Source of the DNA: Mimachlamys varia
Taxonomy: Eukaryota; Mollusca; Bivalvia; Pectinida; Pectinidae
NCBI GenBank assembly: GCA_947623455.1
Contig: OX392536.1
Coordinates: forward strand, 11,775,282-11,839,281
Length of the DNA: 64,000 nucleotides
Direction: 5' to 3'
Shown one piece after another: positions 44,086-58,329 of this stretch. Within the stretch, counting starts at the first letter, position 1; each line of letters starts with the position of its first letter. The position numbers were made by a program, and so were the translations under genes. The notes under the pieces were generated by a model. The model was not told the origin of the DNA. It did no database searches and was given only the letters and a program-made list of their open reading frames with translations.

Positions 44086-45531
44086 TAACCATGATCTATA
44101 TTAAGACAGCAACATAAATGTAAAATGTAGGTGATAAAAGAAAGTATAATTACATTGATAAAGTTGTATAAAATATAGGTCTGACTACAAATCTCCAATA
44201 CATGTTACACGCTCTACGGGACATTATGTTGCAGAAGATAACAAGCCTCATAAAATAATTATATATTGCATATAAATCACTTTGATAAACCAATTGGAAA
44301 TATCGGGATTGCCGAGTGTGAACGGAATAATAGATCAGCACGGAGCGATGTTAGTGAGTACGGCTAGTCTAGTCGACTGCACGCCACTCATAAAGGCGAT
44401 CTGTAAACTTGATTAAATTCCTTTGGAAAAGAAACACGCAAACATCGTCAAAATACAAAAAAAAACTATGTGAAAATAAGAACGAAACGTAGGTTAAGAT
44501 CACGTTTATAAACCAATGGTCATGATGAATTTATTTTCAATTCAAAAATCGAAAATTGTAAAACCAGAACCAGAACGTATTTAAAGAAAAGTCGATACTT
44601 GCGAACCAGACGTATTCCACCAAATCTTATGACGATGTTGCAGTCTATAAATCAATTTATATTCAACTACAGATATCCCGACATCAATGCTCTAACTTGT
44701 GTGGCTGAAATACCACTGCCCGATTTTTACACAGAGCCCATTGTGTCTGGAGGTCTGCTTTCTCTTAATTAAGTTACTACCAAAGTGGAAAACATAATTA
44801 TATGAGTTGGTTTTCAATAAACTTTCATATTTAATACCATTTCAAAGTTTTAGATGACTACTAGTAATTGCTTGTTTGTTTAATATATGTAGTCGGTTAC
44901 TATCACACGACAGGATACACCTCACGCTCCCAAACACGTGGCTGATCTATATTGGTGGTGAGGTTCATGGTATGTTTCTGGCTTTCTCTTTATTGTTGGC
45001 TCCGTGTTCGTTTTTGTGTAATTCCGCTATCAATTTTTTTTTTATATCCAGGGGATAATCATTTTGGTTACTGAGATTGGTTGTGATTAAACTGTCGCGG
45101 AACCGGAAAAACAATGTGTTTTCTTGAAATCTCGTGTCTGCTGTCTTAAATTAGTGACGTCAGATTCATCTTAAGTGAGGCTGAATCTCGTTGACTTTTC
45201 GGGGACACGTCATTGTAAGCAACATCATTTATAAACAAATAGATGATGTTTTAGGGTTAGTCGGTATCACAGACGTCGTAAATAATCACCACTAATAAAA
45301 TACGTAGAGTGACCAATCAAATGTTTTGCACCCGTAAAATATGTTGATTGAATAATCATTTGTTTTGTTACAAATAAATAAAATTATATTCAATGTACAT
45401 TGACAGAGTGAAGACTATTATGTATCAATTCGTTTCGCGGTTACACTACAAGATCTGAAATATATGCATCAATTTCTTTCGAGGTTAAGTTGCAAGATTT
45501 AAAAATAATTTACTTGTTGAAAGAAGATTTT

Positions 45532-45584
45532 CAGTAACTCTCACTAGACTAACAATTTTGTCCTACAAGAATACAGTAACTCTC
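45532..45584 (+). repeat. Isolated single copy of the satellite unit
   Basis: CAGTAACTCTCACTAGACTA, then ACAATTTTGTCCTACAAGAA and TACAGTAACTCTC form one degenerate 48-bp unit. It stands 514 bp before the main array. It is likely a founder copy or an edge remnant cut off by the family D insertion. Confidence 0.8.
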
Positions 45585-45811
45585 GTACATACCCTACTGA
45601 ACTTGAGATTAAAGACACAACCGACTCTCCTGCATCAGCTTATAACCTTGATCTTTACTTAAACTACGACCAACACGGGCAATTTACTACTTAGTTGTAT
45701 GATAAACGTGACGATTTCTATTTTCCGATCGTGAACTTTCCCTTTCGTGATAGAAACATCCCCGCTTCTCCATCATATGGTGTTTACTTCGGGGTTGTGT
45801 GATATGAAGAT

Positions 45812-46097
45812 GGACGTTTTTGAGTTTGCATATTAGTATGCTTACTTGTTGGGATTGACAATGATGACTCGGTTCTCATTTTGAGGATTGATGCTTACTT
45901 GGATATGACCAAGATCTACATGGCGGGTGTCGTCAATGAAGCAGAAGATGCTTACTCTTCCGGAACATCTGGACTTATTCTCTCCTTCTTTTACGAGGGT
46001 CTCCATGTAATTTTTTCATTCATTCCTAGTTTGCCTCTAGTTTAATCGATTTTGATTTCGGATTATGGTATTGTTGACCCTTTGGATTTTTGTTTTG
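45812..46097 (+). repeat. Dispersed repeat family 'D', full copy at the satellite edge (inverted)
   Basis: This is the reverse orientation of the copies at 22564 and 33893, so the peptide side is on the + strand: LILRIDAYLDMTKIYMAGVV, then NEAEDAYSSGTSGLILSFFY and SFIPSLPLV followed by TAG. It ends TATGGTATTGTTGACCCTTTGG and within about 15 bases the satellite begins. Confidence 0.75.
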
Positions 46098-47730
46098 TCA
46101 CCAGACTAACATTACAAAACTTGTCCTTCAAGAATACAGTAACTCTCACCAGACTAACATTACAAAACTTGTCCTACAGTAACTCTCACCAGACTAACAT
46201 TACAAAACTTGTCCTTCAAGAATACAGTAACTCTCACCAGACTAACAATACAAAACTTGTCCTACAAGAATACAGTAACTCTCACCAGACTGACATTACA
46301 AAACTTGTCCTACAAGAATACAGTAACTCTCACCAGACTAACAATACAAAACTTGTCCTACAAGAATACAGTTACTCTCATCAGACTAACATTACAAAAC
46401 TTGTCCTACAGTAGTTCTCACCAGACTAACATTACAAAACTTGTTCTACAGTAACTCTCACCAGACTAACATTACAAAACTTGTCCTACAAGAATACAGT
46501 AACTCTCACCAGACTAACATTACAAAACTTGTCCTACAAGAATACAGTAACTCTCACCAGACTAACATTACAAAACTTGTCCTACAAGAATACCGTAACT
46601 CTCACCAGACTAACATTACAAAACTTGTCCTACAGTAACTCTCACCAGACTAACATTACAAAACTTGTCCTACAAGAATACAGTAACTCTCACCAGACTA
46701 ACAATACAAAACTTGTCCTACAAGAATACAGTAACTCTCACCAGACTAACATTACAAAACTTGTCCTACAGTAACTCTCACCAGACTAACATTACAAAAC
46801 TTGTCCTACAAGAATACAGTAACTCTCACCAGACTAACATTACAAAACTTGTCCTACAGTAACTCTCACCAGACTAACATTACAAAACTTGTCCTACAAG
46901 AATACAGTAACTCTCACCAGACTAACATTACAAAACTTGTCCTACAGTTACTCTCACCAGACTAACATTACAAAACTTGTCCTTCAAGAATACAGTTACT
47001 CTCACCAGACTAACATTACAAAACTTGTCCTACAAGAATACAGTAACTCTCACCAGACTAACATTACAAAACTTGTCCTACAAGAATACAGTAACTCTCA
47101 CCAGACTAACATTACAAAACTTGTCCTACAAGAATACAGTAACTCTCACCAGACTAACATTACAAAACTTGTCCTACAGTAACTCTCACCAGACTAACAT
47201 TACAAAACTTGTCCTACAGTAACTCTCACCAGACTAACATTACAAAACTTGTCCTTCAAGAATACAGTAACTCTCACCAGACTGACATTACAAAACTTGT
47301 CCTACAGTAACTCTCACCAGACTAACATTACAAAACTTGTCCTACAGTTACTCTCACCAGACTAACATTACAAAACTTGTCCTACAAGAATACAGTAACT
47401 CTCACCAGACTAACATTACAAAACTTGTCCTACAAGAATACAGTAACTCTCACCAGACTAACATTACAAAACTTGTCCTACAGTAACTCTCACCAGACTG
47501 ACATTACAAAACTTGTCCTACAGTAACTCTCACCAGACTAACATTACAAAACTTGTCCTACAGTTACTCTCACCAGACTAACATTACAAAACTTGTCCTA
47601 CAAGAATACAGTAACTCTCACCAGACTAACATTACAAAACTTGTCCTACAAGAATACAGTAACTCTCACCAGACTAACATTACAAAACTTGTCCTACAGT
47701 AACTCTCACCAGACTAACATTACAAAACTT

Positions 47731-50700
47731 GTCCAACAAGAATACAGTAACTCTCACCAGACTAACAATACAAAACTTGTCCTTCAAGAATACAGTAACT
47801 CTCACCAGACTAACAATACAAAACTTGTCCTACAAGAATACAGTAACTCTCACCAGACTAACAATACAAAACTTGTCCTACAGTAACTCTCACCAGACTA
47901 CAGTAACTCTCACCAGACTAACAATACAAAACTTGTCCTACAAGAATACAGTAACTCTCACCAGACTAACATTACAAAACTTGTCCTACAAGAATACAGT
48001 AACTCTCACCAGACTAACATTACAAAACTTGTCCTACAAGAATACAGTAACTCTCACCAGACTAACATTACAAAACTTGTCCTACAGTAACTCTCACCAG
48101 ACTAACATTACAAAACTTGTCCTACAGTAACTCTCACCAGACTAACAATACAAAACGTGTCCTACAGTAACTCTCACCAGACTAACATTACAAAACTTGT
48201 CCTACAAGAATACAGTAACTCTCACCAGACTAACATTACAAAACTTGTCCTACAAGAATACAGTAACTCTCACCAGACTAACATTACAAAACTTGTCCTA
48301 CAGTAACTCTCACCAGACTAACATTACAAAACTTGTCCTACAGTAACTCTCACCAGACTAACAATACAAAACTTGTCCTACAAGAATACAGTAACTCTCA
48401 CCAGACTAACATTACAAAACTTGTCCTACAGTAACTCTCACCAGACTAACAATACAAAACTTGTCCTACAAGAATACAGTAACTCTCACCAGACTAACAT
48501 TACAAAACTTGTCCTTCAAGAATACAGTTACTCTCACCAGACTAACATTACAAAACTTGTCCTACAAGAATACAGTAACTCTCACCAGACTAACATTACA
48601 AAACTTGTCCTACAAGAATACAGTAACTCTCACCAGACTAACAATACAAAACTTGTCCTACAAGAATACAGTAACTCTCACCAGACTAACATTACAAAAC
48701 TTGTCCTACAGTAACTCTCACCAGACTAACATTACAAAACTTGTCCTTCAAGAATACAGTAACTCTCACCAGACTGACATTACAAAACTTGTCCTACAGT
48801 AACTCTCACCAGACTAACAATACAAAACTTGTCCTTCAAGAATACAGTAACTCTCACCAGACTAACAATACAAAACTTGTCCTACAAGAATACAGTAACT
48901 CTCACCAGACTAACATTACAAAACTTGTCCTACAGTAACTCTCACCAGACTAACAATACAAAACTTGTCCAACAAGAATACAGTAACTCTCACCAGACTA
49001 ACAATACAAAACTTGTCCTTCAAGAATACAGTAACTCTCACCAGACTAACAATACAAAACTTGTCCTACAAGAATACAGTAACTCTCACCAGACTAACAA
49101 TACAAAACTTGTCCTACAGTAACTCTCACCAGACTACAGTAACTCTCACCAGACTAACAATACAAAACTTGTCCTACAAGAATACAGTAACTCTCACCAG
49201 ACTAACAGTACAAAACTTGTCCTACAAGAATACAGTAACTCTCACCAGACTAACATTACAAAACTTGTCCTACAAGAATACAGTAACTCTCACCAGACTA
49301 ACATTACAAAACTTGTCCTACAGTAACTCTCACCAGACTAACATTACAAAACGTGTCCTACAGTAACTCTCACCAGACTAACATTACAAAACTTGTTCTA
49401 CAGTAGTTCTCACCAGACTAACAGTACAAAACTTGTCCTACAGTAATTCTCACCAGACTAACAACACAAAACGTGTCCTACAGTAGTTCTCACCAGACTA
49501 ACAGTACAAAACTTGTCCTTCAAGAATACAGTAACTCTCACCAGACTAACAATACAAAACTTGTCCTACAGTAGTTCTCACCAGACTAACAGTACAAAAC
49601 TTGTCCTACAGTAATTCTCACCAGACTAACAACACAAAACGTGTCCTACAGTAGTTCTCACCAGACTAACAGTACAAAACTTGTCCTTCAAGAATACAGT
49701 AACTCTCACCAGACTAACAGTACAAAACTTGTCCTACAGTAACTCTCACCAGACTAACAACACAAAACGTGTCCTACAGTAGTTCTCACCAGACTAACAG
49801 TACAAAACTTGTCCTACAAGAATACAGTAACTCTCACCAGACTAACATTACAAAACTTGTCCTACAAGAATACAGTAACTCTCACCAGACTAACATTACA
49901 AAACTTGTCCTTCAAGAATACAGTAACTCTCACCAGACTAACATTACAAAACTTGTCCTTCAAGAATACAGTAACTCTCACCAGACTAACATTACAAAAC
50001 TTGTCCTTCAAGAATACAGTAACTCTCACCAGACTAACATTACAAAACTTGTCCTACAGTAACTCTCACCAGACTAACAACACAAAACGTGTCCTACAGT
50101 AGTTCTCACCAGACTAACAGTACAAAACTTGTCCTACAAGAATACAGTAACTCTCACCAGACTAACATTACAAAACTTGTCCTACAGTAACTCTCACCAG
50201 ACTAACATTACAAAACTTGTCCTTCAAGAATACAGTTACTCTCACCAGACTAACATTACAAAACTTGTCCTACAAGAATACAGTAACTCTCACCAGACTA
50301 ACAATACAAAACTTGTCCTACAAGAATACAGTAACTCTCACCAGACTAACATTACAAAACTTGTCCTACAGTAACTCTCACCAGACTAACAATACAAAAC
50401 TTGTCCTTCAAGAATACAGTAACTCTCACCAGACTAACAATACAAAACTTGTCCTACAAGAATACAGTAACTCTCACCAGACTAACATTACAAAACTTGT
50501 CCTACAAGAATACAGTAACTCTCACCAGACTAACAATACAAAACTTGTCCTACAAGAATACAGTAACTCTCACCAGACTAACATTACAAAACTTGTCCTA
50601 CAGTAACTCTCACCAGACTAACATTACAAAACTTGTCCTTCAAGAATACAGTAACTCTCACCAGACTGACATTACAAAACTTGTCCTACAGTAACTCTCA

Positions 50701-51230
50701 CCAGACTAACAATACAAAACTTGTCCTTCAAGAATACAGTAACTCTCACCAGACTAACAATACAAAACTTGTCCTACAAGAATACAGTAACTCTCACCAG
50801 ACTAACATTACAAAACTTGTCCTACAGTAACTCTCACCAGACTAACAATACAAAACTTGTCCAACAAGAATACAGTAACTCTCACCAGACTAACAATACA
50901 AAACTTGTCCTTCAAGAATACAGTAACTCTCACCAGACTAACAATACAAAACTTGTCCTACAAGAATACAGTAACTCTCACCAGACTAACAATACAAAAC
51001 TTGTCCTACAGTAACTCTCACCAGACTACAGTAACTCTCACCAGACTAACAATACAAAACTTGTCCTACAAGAATACAGTAACTCTCACCAGACTAACAG
51101 TACAAAACTTGTCCTACAAGAATACAGTAACTCTCACCAGACTAACATTACAAAACTTGTCCTACAAGAATACAGTAACTCTCACCAGACTAACATTACA
51201 AAACTTGTCCTACAAGAATACAGTAACTCT
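47731..51230 (+). repeat. Higher-order duplications within the satellite, offsets 1236 and 1892 bp
   Basis: The rare variant GTCCAACAAG occurs at 47731, 48967 and 50859, each time followed by the same succession of unit types including the 20-bp unit. The spacing is 1236 and then 1892 bp. The match between the second and third copies extends from about 48680 to 49240 and from 50570 to 51130. Confidence 0.85.
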
Positions 51231-52544
51231 CACCAGACTAACATTACAAAACTTGTCCTACAAGAATACAGTTACTCTCATCAGACTAACATTACAAAAC
51301 TTGTCCTACAGTAACTCTCACCAGACTAACATTACAAAACGTGTCCTACAGTAACTCTCACCAGACTAACATTACAAAACTTGTTCTACAGTAACTCTCA
51401 CCAGACTAACAATACAAAACTTGTCCTACAGTAGTTCTCACCAGACTAACAGTACAAAACTTGTCCTACAGTAATTCTCACCAGACTAACAACACAAAAC
51501 GTGTCCTACAGTAGTTCTCACCAGACTAACAGTACAAAACTTGTCCTTCAAGAATACAGTAACTCTCACCAGACTAACAGTACAAAACTTGTCCTACAGT
51601 AACTCTCACCAGACTAACAACACAAAACGTGTCCTACAGTAGTTCTCACCAGACTAACAGTACAAAACTTGTCCTACAAGAATACAGTAACTCTCACCAG
51701 ACTAACATTACAAAACTTGTCCTTCAAGAATACAGTAACTCTCACCAGACTAACATTACAAAACTTGTCCTTCAAGAATACAGTAACTCTCACCAGACTA
51801 ACATTACAAAACTTGTCCTACAGTAACTCTCACCAGACTAACAACACAAAACGTGTCCTACAGTAGTTCTCACCAGACTAACAGTACAAAACTTGTCCTA
51901 CAAGAATACAGTAACTCTCACCAGACTAACATTACAAAACTTGTCCTTCAAGAATACAGTAACTCTCACCAGACTAACATTACAAAACTTGTCCTACAGT
52001 AACTCTCACCAGACTAACATTACAAAACTTGTCCTACATTAACTCTCACCAGACTAACATTACAAAACTTGTCCTACAGTAACTCTCACCAGACTACAGT
52101 AACTCTCACCAGACTAACATTAAAAAACTTGTCCTACAGTAACTCTCACCAGACTACAGTAACTCTCACCAGACTAACAATACAAAACTTGTCCTACAAG
52201 AATACAGTAACTCTCACCAGACTAACAACACAAAACGTATCCTACAGTAGTTCTCACCAGACTAACAGTACAAAACTTGTCCTTCAAGAATACAGTAACT
52301 CTCACCAGACTAACAATACAAAACTTGTCCTACAGTAACTCTCACCAGACTAACATTACAAAACTTGTCCTACAAGAATACAGTTACTCTCACCAGACTA
52401 ACAATACAAAACTTGTCCTACAAGAATACAGTTACTCTCATCAGACTAACATTACAAAACTTGTCCTACAGTAACTCTCACCAGACTAACATTACAAAAC
52501 TTGTCCTACAAGAATACAGTTACTCTCACCAGACTAACATTACA

Positions 52545-55500
52545 AAACTTGTCCTACAAGAATACAGTAACTCTCACCAGACTAACATTACAAAACTTGT
52601 CTTACAGTAACTCTCACCAGACTAACATTACAAAACTTGTCCTTCAAGAATACAGTAACTCTCACCAGACTAACATTACAAAACTTGTCCTACAGTAACT
52701 CTCACCAGACTAACATTACAAAACTTGTCCTACAGTAACTCTCACCAGACTAACATTACAAAACTTGTCCTTCAAGAATACAGTAACTCTCACCAGACTA
52801 ACATTACAAAACTTGTCCTACAAGAATACAGTAACTCTCACCAGACTAACATTACAAAACTTGTCTTACAGTAACTCTCACCAGACTAACATTACAAAAC
52901 TTGTCCTTCAAGAATACAGTAACTCTCACCAGACTAACATTACAAAACTTGTCCTACAGTAACTCTCACCAGACTACAGTAACTCTCACCAGACTAACAA
53001 TACAAAACTTGTCCTACAAGAATACAGTAACTCTCACCAGACTAACAACACAAAACGTGTCCTACAGTAGTTCTCACCAGACTAACAGTACAAAACTTGT
53101 CCTTCAAGAATACAGTAACTCTCACCAGACTAACAATACAAAACTTGTCCTACAGTAACTCTCACCAGACTAACAACACAAAACTTGTCCTACAAGAATA
53201 CAGTAACTCTCACCAGACTAACAATACAAAACTTGTCCTACAAGAATACCGTAACTCTCACCAGACTAACATTACAAAACTTGTCCTACAGTAACTCTCA
53301 CCAGACTAACATTACAAAACTTGTCCTACAAGAATACAGTAACTCTCACCAGACTAACAATACAAAACTTGTCCTACAAGAATACAGTAACTCTCACCAG
53401 ACTAACATTACAAAACTTGTCCTACAGTAACTCTCACCAGACTAACATTACAAAACTTGTCCTACAAGAATACAGTAACTCTCACCAGACTAACAATACA
53501 AAACTTGTCCTACAAGAATACAGTAACTCTCACCAGACTAACATTACAAAACTTGTCCTACAAGAATACAGTAACTCTCACCAGACTAACAATACAAAAC
53601 TTGTCCTACAGTAACTCTCACCAGACTAACATTACAAAACTTGTCCTACAGTAACTCTCACCAGACTAACATTACAAAACTTGTCCTACATTAACTCTCA
53701 CCAGACTAACATTACAAAACTTGTCCTACAAGAATACAGTAACTCTCACCAGACTAACATTACAAAACTTGTCCTACAGTAACTCTCACCAGACTAACAT
53801 TACAAAACTTGTCCTACAAGAATACAGTAACTCTCACCAGACTAACAATACAAAACTTTTCCTACAAGAATACAGTAACTCTCACCAGACTAACATTACA
53901 AAACTTGTCCTATATTAACTCTCACCAGACTAACAATACAAAACTTGTCCTACAGTAACTCTCACCAGACTAACATTACAAAACTTGTCCTACAGTAGTT
54001 CTCACCAGACTAACAGTACAAAACTTGTCCTACAGTAACTCTCACCAGACTAACATTACAAAACTTGTCCTACATTAACTCTCACCAGACTAACATTACA
54101 AAACTTGTCCTACAAGAATACAGTAACTCTCACCAGACTAACATTACAAAACTTGTCCTACAGTAACTCTCACCAGACTAACATTACAAAACTTGTCCTA
54201 CAAGAATACAGTAACTCTCACCAGACTAACAATACAAAACTTGTCCTACAAGAATACAGTTACTCTCATCAGACTAACATTACAAAACTTGTCCTACAGT
54301 AACTCTCACCAGACTAACATTACAAAACTTGTCCTACAAGAATACAGTAACTCTCACCAGACTAACATTACAAAACTTGTCCTACAAGAATACAGTAACT
54401 CTCACCAGACTAACATTACAAAACTTGTCCTACAGTAACTCTCACCAGACTAACATTACAAAACTTGTCCTACAAGAATACAGTAACTCTCACCAGACTA
54501 ACAATACAAAACTTGTCCTACAAGAATACAGTAACTCTCACCAGACTAACATTACAAAACTTGTCTTACAGTAACTCTCACCAGACTAACATTACAAAAC
54601 TTGTCCTTCAAGAATACAGTAACTCTCACCAGACTAACATTACAAAACTTGTCCTTCAAGAATACAGTAACTCTCACCAGACTGACATTACAAAACTTGT
54701 CCTACAGTAACTCTCACCAGACTAACAATACAAAACTTGTCCTTCAAGAATACAGTAACTCTCACCAGACTAACAATACAAAACTTGTCCTACAAGAATA
54801 CAGTAACTCTCACCAGACTAACATTACAAAACTTGTCCTACAGTAACTCTCACCAGACTAACAATACAAAACTTGTCCTACAAGAATACAGTAACTCTCA
54901 CCAGACTAACAATACAAAACTTGTCCTTCAAGAATACAGTAACTCTCACCAGACTAACAATACAAAACTTGTCCTACAGTAACTCTCACCAGACTAACAT
55001 TACAAAACTTGTCCTACAAGAATACAGTTACTCTCACCAGACTAACAATACAAAACTTGTCCTACAAGAATACAGTTACTCTCATCAGACTAACATTACA
55101 AAACTTGTCCTACAGTAACTCTCACCAGACTAACATTACAAAACTTGTCCTACAAGAATACAGTTACTCTCACCAGACTAACATTACAAAACTTGTCCTA
55201 CAGTAACTCTCACCAGACTAACATTACAAAACTTGTCCTACAAGAATACAGTAACTCTCACCAGACTAACATTACAAAACTTGTCTTACAGTAACTCTCA
55301 CCAGACTAACATTACAAAACTTGTCCTTCAAGAATACAGTAACTCTCACCAGACTAACATTACAAAACTTGTCCTACAGTAACTCTCACCAGACTAACAT
55401 TACAAAACTTGTCCTACAGTAACTCTCACCAGACTAACATTACAAAACTTGTCCTTCAAGAATACAGTAACTCTCACCAGACTAACATTACAAAACTTGT

Positions 55501-57654
55501 CCTACAAGAATACAGTAACTCTCACCAGACTAACATTACAAAACTTGTCTTACAGTAACTCTCACCAGACTAACATTACAAAACTTGTCCTTCAAGAATA
55601 CAGTAACTCTCACCAGACTAACATTACAAAACTTGTCCTACAGTAACTCTCACCAGACTACAGTAACTCTCACCAGACTAACAATACAAAACTTGTCCTA
55701 CAAGAATACAGTAACTCTCACCAGACTAACAACACAAAACGTGTCCTACAGTAGTTCTCACCAGACTAACAGTACAAAACTTGTCCTTCAAGAATACAGT
55801 AACTCTCACCAGACTAACAATACAAAACTTGTCCTACAGTAACTCTCACCAGACTAACAACACAAAACTTGTCCTACAAGAATACAGTAACTCTCACCAG
55901 ACTAACAATACAAAACTTGTCCTACAAGAATACCGTAACTCTCACCAGACTAACATTACAAAACTTGTCCTACAGTAACTCTCACCAGACTAACATTACA
56001 AAACTTGTCCTACAAGAATACAGTAACTCTCACCAGACTAACAATACAAAACTTGTCCTACAAGAATACAGTAACTCTCACCAGACTAACATTACAAAAC
56101 TTGTCCTACAGTAACTCTCACCAGACTAACATTACAAAACTTGTCCTACAAGAATACAGTAACTCTCACCAGACTAACAATACAAAACTTGTCCTACAAG
56201 AATACAGTAACTCTCACCAGACTAACATTACAAAACTTGTCCTACAAGAATACAGTAACTCTCACCAGACTAACAATACAAAACTTGTCCTACAGTAACT
56301 CTCACCAGACTAACATTACAAAACTTGTCCTACAGTAACTCTCACCAGACTAACATTACAAAACTTGTCCTACATTAACTCTCACCAGACTAACATTACA
56401 AAACTTGTCCTACAAGAATACAGTAACTCTCACCAGACTAACATTACAAAACTTGTCCTACAGTAACTCTCACCAGACTAACATTACAAAACTTGTCCTA
56501 CAAGAATACAGTAACTCTCACCAGACTAACAATACAAAACTTTTCCTACAAGAATACAGTAACTCTCACCAGACTAACATTACAAAACTTGTCCTATATT
56601 AACTCTCACCAGACTAACAATACAAAACTTGTCCTACAGTAACTCTCACCAGACTAACATTACAAAACTTGTCCTACAGTAGTTCTCACCAGACTAACAG
56701 TACAAAACTTGTCCTACAGTAACTCTCACCAGACTAACATTACAAAACTTGTCCTACATTAACTCTCACCAGACTAACATTACAAAACTTGTCCTACAAG
56801 AATACAGTAACTCTCACCAGACTAACATTACAAAACTTGTCCTACAGTAACTCTCACCAGACTAACATTACAAAACTTGTCCTACAAGAATACAGTAACT
56901 CTCACCAGACTAACAATACAAAACTTGTCCTACAAGAATACAGTTACTCTCATCAGACTAACATTACAAAACTTGTCCTACAGTAACTCTCACCAGACTA
57001 ACATTACAAAACTTGTCCTACAAGAATACAGTAACTCTCACCAGACTAACATTACAAAACTTGTCCTACAAGAATACAGTAACTCTCACCAGACTAACAT
57101 TACAAAACTTGTCCTACAGTAACTCTCACCAGACTAACATTACAAAACTTGTCCTACAAGAATACAGTAACTCTCACCAGACTAACAATACAAAACTTGT
57201 CCTACAAGAATACAGTAACTCTCACCAGACTAACATTACAAAACTTGTCTTACAGTAACTCTCACCAGACTAACATTACAAAACTTGTCCTTCAAGAATA
57301 CAGTAACTCTCACCAGACTAACATTACAAAACTTGTCCTTCAAGAATACAGTAACTCTCACCAGACTGACATTACAAAACTTGTCCTACAGTAACTCTCA
57401 CCAGACTAACAATACAAAACTTGTCCTTCAAGAATACAGTAACTCTCACCAGACTAACAATACAAAACTTGTCCTACAAGAATACAGTAACTCTCACCAG
57501 ACTAACATTACAAAACTTGTCCTACAGTAACTCTCACCAGACTAACAATACAAAACTTGTCCTACAAGAATACAGTAACTCTCACCAGACTAACAATACA
57601 AAACTTGTCCTTCAAGAATACAGTAACTCTCACCAGACTAACAATACAAAACTT
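52545..57654 (+). repeat. Higher-order duplication within the satellite, offset 2684 bp
   Basis: The block from about 52545 to 54970 recurs at about 55229 to 57654. Markers include the rare AAAACTTTTCC at 53852 and 56536, GTCTTAC at 52599 and 55283, and the same order of 48/40/20-bp units throughout. The copies are near identical, so the event is recent. Confidence 0.88.
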
Positions 57655-58329
57655 GTCCTACAAGAATACAGTAACTCTCACCAGACTAACAATACAAAAC
57701 TTGTCCTACAAGAATACAGTAACTCTCACCAGACTAACAATACAAAACTTGTCCTACAAGAATACAGTAACTCTCACCAGACTGACATTACAAAACTTGT
57801 CCTACAGTAACTCTCACCAGACTAACAATACAAAACTTGTCCTTCAAGAATACAGTAACTCTCACCAGACTAACAATACAAAACTTGTCCTACAAGAATA
57901 CAGTAACTCTCACCAGACTAACAATACAAAACTTGTCCTTCAAGAATACAGTAACTCTCACCAGACTAACATTACAAAACTTGTCCTTCAAGAATACAGT
58001 AACTCTCACCAGACTGACATTACAAAACTTGTCCTACAGTAACTCTCACCAGACTAACATTACAAAACTTGTCCTACAAGAATACAGTTACTCTCACCAG
58101 ACTAACAATACAAAACTTGTCCTACAAGAATACAGTTACTCTCATCAGACTAACATTACAAAACTTGTCCTACAGTAACTCTCACCAGACTAACATTACA
58201 AAACTTGTCCTACAAGAATACAGTAACTCTCACCAGACTAACATTACAAAACTTGTCCTACAAGAATACAGTAACTCTCACCAGACTAACATTACAAAAC
58301 TTGTCTTACAGTAACTCTCACCAGACTAA

